Assembly: GCA_030830185.1 (NCBI GenBank)
Contig: JAURNN010000028.1
Coordinates: 1 to 33,359, forward strand
DNA: 33,359 nt
Direction of reading: 5' to 3'
DNA from: Bacillota bacterium
Lineage (GTDB): Bacteria > Bacillota_I > Bacilli_A > Acholeplasmatales > Acholeplasmataceae
The translations under genes were made by a program, and so were the position numbers. Below are positions 27,069 through 33,359 of this stretch, one piece after another (position 1 is the stretch's first letter; each line of letters starts with the position of its first letter). Under the pieces are notes generated by a model. It was not told the DNA's origin, made no database searches, and saw nothing but the letters and a program-made list of their open reading frames with translations.

Positions 27069-27776
27069 ATGATAACATCCAAACAAAATGAAATGTATAA
27101 ACATTTACTCAAACTTAAAAAAGCAAAGTATCGTTATACCCATCAAGAAGCTGTTATTTTTGGACATGATTTAGTTGATGAAGCGAGAAAAGCGAACAAA
27201 ATAATCAATTATCTCTCAACCGCACCGCATGGTAGCCATCTTGTGATTTCTAGAGAACTCATGGACACATTAATTGATTATGACATGAAAGAACCTATTG
27301 GAGCTTTAGTTTCTATCAAACAAGATACCGTCTCTTATAAAGGAAATATTCTTTTGTGTGATACGATTCAAGACCCAAGAAATTTAGGTGCACTCATTAG
27401 AAGTGCACATGCATTTGGATTTCATAAAATAATATTAAGTCCAGAATGTGTTGATCCTTATCATGAACTTGCTTTACGCGCAGCAAAAGGTTCAACATTC
27501 CATCTTTCAATTGAAGTTCAATCTCTTACAGAAGCGATTTTATTACTAAAAAAAGAAACATATCATATCATTGCATCTTCACATTTGCCTCAAACTCAAC
27601 CTCAACCAAACGCTTATCCTTGTGCATTGATTTTAGGAAACGAAGGACATGGTATTTCAAAAGACGTGTTTGATTTAGCAGATGCATATTTTAATATTCA
27701 AACTCAAGGTGTTGATTCACTTAACGTATCAGTTGCTGGTTCAATTATGATGCATCAACTTGCGGAGAAAGCATGA
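27069..27776 (+). CDS. SpoU/TrmH-family RNA 2'-O-methyltransferase
   Basis: LLCDTIQDPRNLGALIRSAHAFGFHKIIL, ALILGNEGHGISKDVFDLAD, GVDSLNVSVAGSIMMHQL. ORF track opens at 27054; start uncertain (27054 or 27069). Confidence 0.93.
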   Translation: MITSKQNEMYKHLLKLKKAKYRYTHQEAVIFGHDLVDEARKANKIINYLSTAPHGSHLVISRELMDTLIDYDMKEPIGALVSIKQDTVSYKGNILLCDTIQDPRNLGALIRSAHAFGFHKIILSPECVDPYHELALRAAKGSTFHLSIEVQSLTEAILLLKKETYHIIASSHLPQTQPQPNAYPCALILGNEGHGISKDVFDLADAYFNIQTQGVDSLNVSVAGSIMMHQLAEKA

Positions 27777-28576
27777 ATATTTATAGTCTTGGAGCATTAC
27801 TCAAAGAAGAAGAAAAAATACAATTAAAAAACAAATATCAAGTCATTCATTGGGGTGTTTCTTCGAATGACATTCAAACACAACTCAAAATTAATTGGAT
27901 TGAACTAGAAATTCACCCAAAAATGATTGAAGATTTTGATATGCAGGTATTAGAACTGCTTTTAAGTCAAAACAGTAAACAAGATATAAAAGTTTTTATG
28001 ATTAGATTTCAATCGATTGATATCCTGAAACATGAACATATGATCAAATACATGGATCAAATCGCTAAAAAACTACATAAATATAAAATTAAACTATGGA
28101 TATATCCTAAAGAATATCAGTCCTATAAATTGTTTGTCCCCTTGTTTCAAAAAATGAAATCACAACATATATCACTTGTCTTTAACCCATCATATGTCTA
28201 TCTTAATCGTGCTTCAGTGATAAGTAGTTATAAGGCATTTAAAAAATACATAGGATGTGTTGTTGCAGAAGATGTGATTTCTAAAGGTTATCCAGAACTT
28301 ATCGGATATGGTAAAGCCTCACTAATAGAGCTTTTTAAATATTTGATTAAAAGTAACTATCAAGGGGATTTAATGTTAGATTTAAAGTTTGATACGTATT
28401 TAGAAAAACTAAAAAAGAATCAACAAGGATTCTTTAAAATATTACATAAAAAAGATATTGATGCGTATCAATTACTTAAAAAAAGACTAAAAATTGATGA
28501 AAAAAAAGATGTCCAATTAATTGACATCTTTGATAATCAATATGAAGTTTTATCCATCGTTTTCAACTTGAGATAA
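27773..28576 (+). CDS. Hypothetical protein, possibly xylose-isomerase-like TIM barrel
   Basis: 267 aa coupled to the methyltransferase (ATGA). C-terminal LIGYGKASLIELFKYLIKSNYQGDLMLDLK resembles the GxGxxxxxxLFxxLxxxxYxGxLxLE motif of sugar-phosphate isomerase/epimerases. Confidence 0.55.
   Translation: MNIYSLGALLKEEEKIQLKNKYQVIHWGVSSNDIQTQLKINWIELEIHPKMIEDFDMQVLELLLSQNSKQDIKVFMIRFQSIDILKHEHMIKYMDQIAKKLHKYKIKLWIYPKEYQSYKLFVPLFQKMKSQHISLVFNPSYVYLNRASVISSYKAFKKYIGCVVAEDVISKGYPELIGYGKASLIELFKYLIKSNYQGDLMLDLKFDTYLEKLKKNQQGFFKILHKKDIDAYQLLKKRLKIDEKKDVQLIDIFDNQYEVLSIVFNLR
28501..28531 (-). terminator. Terminator of def located inside the convergent coding sequence
   Basis: On minus strand AAAGATGTC AATTAATTG GACATCTTT followed by T-run (A-run 28501-28507 on +). 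Confidence 0.75.
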
Positions 28577-29128
28577 TTCAAAAGCGGGTTTAGCTGAAGG
28601 TAACTCTAAAAATAATTTCTGTGTATATAAGATTCCATTTAAGTGGTCGAGCTCATGTTGAAAAACGATACCGACATAACCGGTTAAATGAAGTTTAATT
28701 GGACATAATGTATCTGTTTCTTCGATATATCGTAAACCTTCTAACGTGATAGATTGGTTTCTAGGAGTTAAACCCTCAGTTAAACGATCAACACTTAAAC
28801 AGCCTTCGCCTCCAGGTAAATAAATTAATTCTTGACTTTTTTCTGTAATGACCGGATTGACCATCATGTAGGAGTAAAGTGTACCTTCAGCATCATGAAC
28901 ATGAACCACAAACATACGCTTTAATACATTCACTTGAGGTGCAGCGATTCCGACCGAAGGTCTAAAATCATCATTTTCAGCCATATTTTCATCAATAGAA
29001 TGTTTAACATAATTGAGTAATTCAATTAATAACGTTTTATCTTCTTCAGATAGTGGAAGTTGAACAGGCTCTGAAACTTTATATAAATTTGGATGTCCTT
29101 CTCTAATGACATCTTTCATCGTAAGCAT
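28550..29128 (-). CDS. def: Peptide deformylase
   Basis: SVGIAAPQVN, GGEGCLSV, IVFQHELDHLNGILY motifs. Confidence 0.96.
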   Translation of the reverse strand: MLTMKDVIREGHPNLYKVSEPVQLPLSEEDKTLLIELLNYVKHSIDENMAENDDFRPSVGIAAPQVNVLKRMFVVHVHDAEGTLYSYMMVNPVITEKSQELIYLPGGEGCLSVDRLTEGLTPRNQSITLEGLRYIEETDTLCPIKLHLTGYVGIVFQHELDHLNGILYTQKLFLELPSAKPAFELSQVENDG

Positions 29129-29178
29129 ATGCTTTCACCTCGTTTTCATAATCATGATAACATAAACAAGATAAATCA

Positions 29179-29206
29179 TTGAAATGATAATAAAATTTGT
29201 TATAAT
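29179..29206 (+). promoter_or_regulatory. Promoter upstream of DUF2129 gene
   Basis: TTGAAA 29179-29184, TATAAT 29201-29206, 16-nt spacer, TGTTATAAT extended -10. Confidence 0.6.
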
Positions 29207-29255
29207 ATGGACATGTTTAAAAAACCATGTTTACTAGAAAAATCTGGAGGTCATT

Positions 29256-29486
29256 GTGACTTACACCAATAGAATGTCTTATGTTGTTTACTACAGAGGG
29301 AATCAAGTACTAAAAAAATTAGAACAATTTCCAGTCGAGATCTCTTATATTTCAAAAAAATTATCTTATGCAATCTTATATATGGATAAAGAACTCGAAC
29401 ATAAAATAAGAAAAACGTTACGTTTTACTAAGGGATTTAAATTTTTTGAACCTTCTAAAACTTTTGATGAATCATTAAATTTTTAG
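29256..29486 (+). CDS. YlbG-like DUF2129 (UPF0298) protein, GTG start
   Basis: YVVYYRGNQVLKKLEQFPVEISYISKKLSYAILYMDKELEHKIRKTLRFTKGFKFFEPS; RBS CTGGAGGT. Confidence 0.8.
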   Translation: MTYTNRMSYVVYYRGNQVLKKLEQFPVEISYISKKLSYAILYMDKELEHKIRKTLRFTKGFKFFEPSKTFDESLNF

Positions 29487-29520
29487 TGTTAAGTACTTAT
29501 ACTTGACACTTTTATTTTTT
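29485..29520 (+). terminator. Terminator overlapping the stop codon of the DUF2129 gene
   Basis: AGTGTTAAGTA CTTA TACTTGACACT (11-bp stem, one GU) plus T-rich tract. Confidence 0.75.
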
Positions 29521-29530
29521 TTAGTATAAT
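29503..29530 (+). promoter_or_regulatory. rpsP operon promoter TTGACA-16-TATAAT, overlapping terminator
   Basis: TTGACA 29503-29508 lies in the descending stem of the terminator; TATAAT 29525-29530. Confidence 0.75.
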
Positions 29531-29567
29531 AATGTTGTTAATGATATATAAAGAAAAGAGGAAATTT

Positions 29568-29807
29568 ATGGTTAAATTACGTTTACAACGTTTTGGTAAT
29601 CACAAACGCCCATACTACCGTGTAGTGGCAAGTGATTCTAAACGTGCAAGAGACGGGAAATTCTTAGAAATACTCGGTACATACGATCCAATTAACGGTA
29701 ACGTCAACATTGATTCAACTAAAGTTGGACATTGGTTAAAAAATGGCGCACAACCAACGGATACTGTAAAGAGCTTATTTAAGAAACATAACGTACTCAA
29801 TCCATAA
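29568..29807 (+). CDS. rpsP: 30S ribosomal protein S16
   Basis: MVKLRLQRFGNHKRPYYRVVASDSKRARDGKFLEILGTYDP. Start 29568 rather than 29532. Confidence 0.96.
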   Translation: MVKLRLQRFGNHKRPYYRVVASDSKRARDGKFLEILGTYDPINGNVNIDSTKVGHWLKNGAQPTDTVKSLFKKHNVLNP

Positions 29808-29821
29808 TAGGAGGATGACTT

Positions 29822-30076
29822 ATGGCAACAGATTTTGAAAAACTCATCAAACATATTGTTATGCCACTTGTTGTTCATCCAGAAGATGTGTTAGTGAAAA
29901 TACTTGCAGAAGAAGCATCACAACTCAATATTCAACTTCTTGTCAATGAAAAAGATTTAGGTCGTGTCATTGGTAAAGGTGGAAAAATTGCAAGTGCGAT
30001 ACGTACAATCTTGTATGCAGGTGCATCAAAAGATGGCAAACGTGTTCACTTGGATATTGATTCGTTTTCATTATAA
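29822..30076 (+). CDS. khpA: KH-domain RNA-binding protein KhpA (YlqC)
   Basis: KH motif VNEKDLGRVIGKGGKIASAIRTIL; located between rpsP and rimM. Confidence 0.9.
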   Translation: MATDFEKLIKHIVMPLVVHPEDVLVKILAEEASQLNIQLLVNEKDLGRVIGKGGKIASAIRTILYAGASKDGKRVHLDIDSFSL

Positions 30077-30540
30077 TGTTTCTTATTGGATATATTACAA
30101 CAACGCACGGAATAAAAGGTGAAGTTAAAGTAAAAAACTTAAGTGATTATGATCGTTTTAAAGCGAAACAACATGTTTTTATCAACGATCAATCATGGAT
30201 TATAGAACATGTTAAAAAACAACATGACAGGTTGATTGTGAAGTTTCAAAACATTGATTCTATGAATGATGCACTTTTATTAAAAGATCAAGAAATTTAT
30301 GTGAAAGATAAGCCTGAATTAGATGAAGCCATTCATTATCAAGATCTTCTTGGAAAAAGTGTGTACACTACAGATGATACTTATGTTGGTCAAGTGAAAT
30401 TTATTCGTGAAGTTCCACAAGGACACTTACTAGAAGTTGATGTGAATGGGTCATTAAAGTTAATCCCATTTGTAGATGCTTTTATTAAAGACATCTTTGA
30501 GGATAAAATCATCATCAATCTTATAGAAGGTTTATTATGA
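30076..30540 (+). CDS. rimM: 16S rRNA processing protein RimM
   Basis: IGYITTTHGIKGEVKVKNLSDY, LLGKSVYTTDDTYVGQVKFIREVPQGHLLEV, IPFVDAFIKDI. Confidence 0.93.
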   Translation: MFLIGYITTTHGIKGEVKVKNLSDYDRFKAKQHVFINDQSWIIEHVKKQHDRLIVKFQNIDSMNDALLLKDQEIYVKDKPELDEAIHYQDLLGKSVYTTDDTYVGQVKFIREVPQGHLLEVDVNGSLKLIPFVDAFIKDIFEDKIIINLIEGLL

Positions 30541-31202
30541 AAATTGATATATTAACGATATTTCCAGGTTTTTATCAACAATTTTTAGAAACTTCTATCA
30601 TTCACCGCGCAATTAGAGATGGTAAAGTTGAAATCAACACGCATGATTTAAGAGATTACGCTCACAACAAGCATCGTCAAATTGATGATACACCCTATGG
30701 TGGTGGTGTCGGAATGTTGATGCAGTTTCCACCGATATATGATGCGGTTAACCAACTTCGAACACCTGAAACAAAAGTGTATTTAACATCACCTCAAGGA
30801 AAAATGTTTACTCAAAAGCGCGCAAATTTACTTGCAAATGAATCACACATTATATTAATTTGTGGACATTATGAAGGTGTGGATGCTCGAGTTGAAACAT
30901 TAATTGATGGTGAACTATCAATCGGTGATGTGGTTCTTACAAACGGAGATATACCGGCAATGTTAATTACTGATGCGATTGTAAGGCTTATTCCAGATGT
31001 GATTATGGAAGCTTCTGTTAAAGAAGATAGTTTATATGATGGACTATTAAAACATCCTCAATATACAAAACCAGAATCGTATCAAGGATTAGATGTTCCA
31101 AAAGTGTTATTATCAGGACATCACGCCAATATCGAAAAATGGCGAAAAGAACAAAAAATAGAAGTAACGAAAAAAAAACGTCCAGAATTATTAAAAAAGT
31201 AA
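30537..31202 (+). CDS. trmD: tRNA (guanine-N1)-methyltransferase TrmD
   Basis: MKIDILTIFPGFYQQF, DDTPYGGGVGMLMQ, LICGHYEGVDARV, SIGDVVLTNGDIPAMLITDAIVRLIPDV. Confidence 0.97.
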   Translation: MKIDILTIFPGFYQQFLETSIIHRAIRDGKVEINTHDLRDYAHNKHRQIDDTPYGGGVGMLMQFPPIYDAVNQLRTPETKVYLTSPQGKMFTQKRANLLANESHIILICGHYEGVDARVETLIDGELSIGDVVLTNGDIPAMLITDAIVRLIPDVIMEASVKEDSLYDGLLKHPQYTKPESYQGLDVPKVLLSGHHANIEKWRKEQKIEVTKKKRPELLKK

Positions 31203-31205
31203 TAC

Positions 31206-31234
31206 TTGAAACCGAGACATGCATTTGATATAAT
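31206..31234 (+). promoter_or_regulatory. Internal promoter upstream of rplS (TTGAAA-17-TATAAT, extended -10)
   Basis: TTGAAA 31206-31211; TGATATAAT with TATAAT 31229-31234; just after trmD stop. Confidence 0.7.
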
Positions 31235-31240
31235 ACCATC

Positions 31241-31305
31241 GCATGTCTCACATACGTGGTCCGCTGATTCATCAAGAACACGATATTATAAAAGAGAGGT
31301 CTATC
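31241..31305 (+). ncRNA. Candidate L19 leader (rplS 5' UTR regulatory element)
   Basis: GCATGTCTCACATACGTGGTCCGCTGATTCATCAAGAACACG. CGTG/CACG and TTC/GAA pairing around GTCCGCTG resembles the Firmicute L19 leader (recalled, not searched). Confidence 0.55.
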
Positions 31306-31668
31306 ATGGCAACATTAAAAGGACAAGCGTTATTAAGCGCAATTACAAAGAAATATATTAAAGATGTACCAGCCTTCGCAGCTGGAGATACTGTTAAAGT
31401 TGCGGTATCGATTAAAGAAGGTTCGAGAGAACGTATTCAAACTTTTGAAGGCTTAGTCATCAAAAAACAAGGTGGCGGGATTTCAGAAACTTTCACTGTA
31501 AGAAAAATTTCTTATGGAATTGGTGTTGAACGTACGTTCCCAGTACATGCTCCAACCATCGATCATATCGATGTAGTTAGACGTGGTAAAGTACGTCGTG
31601 CAAATCTAGGTTACATTAGAAATCTATCTGCAAAAGCTTCTCGTATTAAAGAAAAAGGACAAAGATAA
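31306..31668 (+). CDS. rplS: 50S ribosomal protein L19
   Basis: [82 protein letters not shown]. Start 31306 (AGAGAGGT RBS), not 31243. Confidence 0.96.
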   Translation: MATLKGQALLSAITKKYIKDVPAFAAGDTVKVAVSIKEGSRERIQTFEGLVIKKQGGGISETFTVRKISYGIGVERTFPVHAPTIDHIDVVRRGKVRRANLGYIRNLSAKASRIKEKGQR

Positions 31669-31695
31669 AGAAACGCAATTGCGTTTCTTTTTTTT
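31667..31695 (+). terminator. Terminator overlapping the rplS stop codon
   Basis: AAAGAAACGCAATTGCGTTTCTTTTTTTT. Confidence 0.85.
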
Positions 31696-31704
31696 ATGAA
31701 AATG

Positions 31705-31721
31705 AATGAAAATTTTTCATT
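31705..31721. promoter_or_regulatory. 17-nt perfect dyad upstream of the ccpA-like gene
   Basis: AATGAAAA T TTTTCATT. Confidence 0.55.
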
Positions 31722-31727
31722 TTTTAA

Positions 31728-31756
31728 TTGAAAGCCTTTTCATCCTATGTTATAAT
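31728..31756 (+). promoter_or_regulatory. Promoter of ccpA-like gene with overlapping cre-like operator
   Basis: TTGAAA 31728-31733, 17 nt, TATAAT 31751-31756. TGAAAGCCTTTTCA (31729-31742) differs from TGWAANCGNTNWCA at one position. Confidence 0.65.
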
Positions 31757-31778
31757 ATCAGTTGAAAGAGGTGAAATT

Positions 31779-32774
31779 ATGCCACAAGCAACCATATATA
31801 GTGTCGCAATTGCAGCAGGTGTTTCGCTAGCAACTGTGTCACGTGTTTTAAATAATCCTGAAAAGGTAAAAGAAGATACGCGCGAACGTGTCTTAAAAGT
31901 AATTAAAGAACTTGGATATCGTCCAAATGTGATTGCAAGAGGACTCGCAAGTAGAAAAACGACCACAGTTGGAGTGGTGATTTCCGATATTACAAGAGCT
32001 TCTGTTTCTGAAATGTTAGGTGGGATTTCTGATATCGCACTTAATTATCAATATTCGATTAAGATCTTTGCGATTCATGAAGACATGGATGTTATAGATT
32101 CCGTACAAAAAATCGTTTCTGAACAAGTAGATGGTATTTTATATTTAAATGATGAATTATCAGATAAACGTGTTTTAGATGTGAAACGTATTTTAGATCA
32201 AAACAATATCCCGTATGTATTTGCAAATGTTGTCACTGAAGATGAACAGACCCCAGTCGTTTCTATTGATTATGAAAAAGCAGGTTATGAACTTACCAAA
32301 GAACTCATCGCCGATCATAGAAAAGATATATATTTATTATCTACTGCAAGACGCTATACAGTCAATGAAAAAAAAGAAGCGGGATATATTAGAGCCATGG
32401 AAGAAGCATCACTTGAACCTAAAATATTTAGAACAAGTGGTGACACAACCGTCAACAGACAACACTTTTCATCCTTTTTTGCAGATAAAAAAGTAGATGC
32501 TGCGATTGGTGTTAGAGATTCTATTGCTGTTTCATTTATGAATATTGCAGTTCAAAACGGGCGAGAAGTTCCTAAAGATATCGCAATTGCGGGATTTCAA
32601 AATACAAAATACGCAACATTATCTAGACCAATGTTAACATCATTAGACATTCCAGTTTATGATATTGGTGCAGTTTCCATGCGTTTACTCACAAAACTCA
32701 TGAATGATCAAGAAGTTGAAAACATTCGTATATCATTACCACACTTCATTGTGAAAAGAGAAAGTACTAACTAA
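31779..32774 (+). CDS. ccpA: LacI-family regulator, CcpA-like
   Basis: [67 protein letters not shown] and C-term [16 protein letters not shown]...[11 protein letters not shown] closely match the CcpA pattern. Start 31779 preferred over 31728. Confidence 0.82.
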   Translation: MPQATIYSVAIAAGVSLATVSRVLNNPEKVKEDTRERVLKVIKELGYRPNVIARGLASRKTTTVGVVISDITRASVSEMLGGISDIALNYQYSIKIFAIHEDMDVIDSVQKIVSEQVDGILYLNDELSDKRVLDVKRILDQNNIPYVFANVVTEDEQTPVVSIDYEKAGYELTKELIADHRKDIYLLSTARRYTVNEKKEAGYIRAMEEASLEPKIFRTSGDTTVNRQHFSSFFADKKVDAAIGVRDSIAVSFMNIAVQNGREVPKDIAIAGFQNTKYATLSRPMLTSLDIPVYDIGAVSMRLLTKLMNDQEVENIRISLPHFIVKRESTN

Positions 32775-32775
32775 C

Positions 32776-33359
32776 ATGTCATTATACAAAACATTACAAA
32801 CAAGAGACATGATCAAAGATGTATCTGATGAAACACTCGCAAAGAGACTTCTAGATCAAGAGCAAACAACCTTTTACTGCGGTTTTGATCCCACTGGACA
32901 ATCATTAACAGTTGGCCATTTGGTTCAGATCGTGAGAATGAAATTACTTCAACAACATGGACACCATCCAATTGTTCTTATTGGTGGGGCAACAGGTCTT
33001 ATTGGTGATCCTAAACAAACATCTGAGAGAAAGCTTTTAACACTTGAAGAATCTTTAGAAAATGCAGCTAAAATAGAAAAACAACTCAAACATTTTTTAG
33101 GTGAAGATGCAACTTATGTCAACAACTATGATTGGATCAGAAACATAGACATGATTGGATTTTTAAGAGATTACGGTAAACAATTTTCTATTAACTATAT
33201 GCTTGCTAAAGATACGGTTGCTAAAAGATTAGAAACGGGTATTTCATATACCGAGTTTTCTTATATGCTTATTCAAGCAATTGACTTCCTGCATTTATAT
33301 AACAATCATCAATGTAAAATCCAATTTGGTGGGTCTGATCAATGGGGAAACATTACAAC
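32776..33359 (+). CDS. tyrS: Tyrosyl-tRNA synthetase, 3' truncated by window end
   Basis: Translated by eye: [50 protein letters not shown]...[21 protein letters not shown]...[21 protein letters not shown]...[12 protein letters not shown]. Open to the window edge. Confidence 0.95.
   Translation, partial: MSLYKTLQTRDMIKDVSDETLAKRLLDQEQTTFYCGFDPTGQSLTVGHLVQIVRMKLLQQHGHHPIVLIGGATGLIGDPKQTSERKLLTLEESLENAAKIEKQLKHFLGEDATYVNNYDWIRNIDMIGFLRDYGKQFSINYMLAKDTVAKRLETGISYTEFSYMLIQAIDFLHLYNNHQCKIQFGGSDQWGNIT

Noticed and set aside
29201-29240. ACATG...CATGT hairpin in the leader of the DUF2129 gene as a riboswitch
   Set aside because: Short stem with A-rich loop, no recognisable aptamer features.
31243-31305. 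Upstream in-frame ATG of rplS at 31243
   Set aside because: Falls in the inverted repeat/leader; ATG 31306 has a good SD and gives the expected L19 N-terminus.
1-33359. Mollicutes code 4 (TGA = Trp)
   Set aside because: TGA ends several genes at sensible positions (e.g. 1179-1181, 13762-13764) and conserved Trp positions use TGG.
1-33359. CRISPR array, transposase, integrase, prophage or toxin-antitoxin module
   Set aside because: No spaced direct repeats, no recognisable mobile-element genes; content is mostly housekeeping and transport.

Overview
The window looks like a chromosomal segment from a low-GC, Mollicutes-type Firmicute (Acholeplasma/Izemoplasma/Haloplasma-like). It uses the standard code: TGA terminates several genes and Trp is TGG. 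I see no mobile element and no CRISPR array. Left part: a truncated surface-protein gene, tRNA-Leu(UAG), a Bcp peroxiredoxin, an S41-protease-like lipoprotein, and a modular OppA with an oppBCDF operon whose subunits carry large insertions. Middle: two small membrane proteins, a convergent membrane protein, a complete sufCDSUB operon, a PucR-type HTH protein, an orphan MsmK/UgpC-type sugar ABC ATPase behind two palindromes, and a short ComK-like protein. Right part: pgk / XRE-cupin / HPr-like / tpiA, rpsD with a candidate autoregulatory leader, fRMsr, a SpoU/TrmH methyltransferase, a TIM-barrel-like protein, def, a YlbG-like protein, rpsP-khpA-rimM-trmD-rplS, a CcpA-like regulator, and tyrS running off the end. 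The most interesting signals are four. (1) A putative stripped-down carbon-catabolite circuit: CcpA-like regulator, cre-like sites, and an HPr with the regulatory Ser kept but the PTS loop degenerate (HARPA to HASLA), encoded inside a glycolytic operon. (2) Long coiled-coil-like insertions at two different places in OppD and OppF, plus a large extracytoplasmic insertion in OppC. (3) A ComK-like short protein. (4) Very compact regulatory DNA, with promoters and terminators built into stop codons, hairpins and neighbouring genes. All calls come from reading the sequence; no database search was run.
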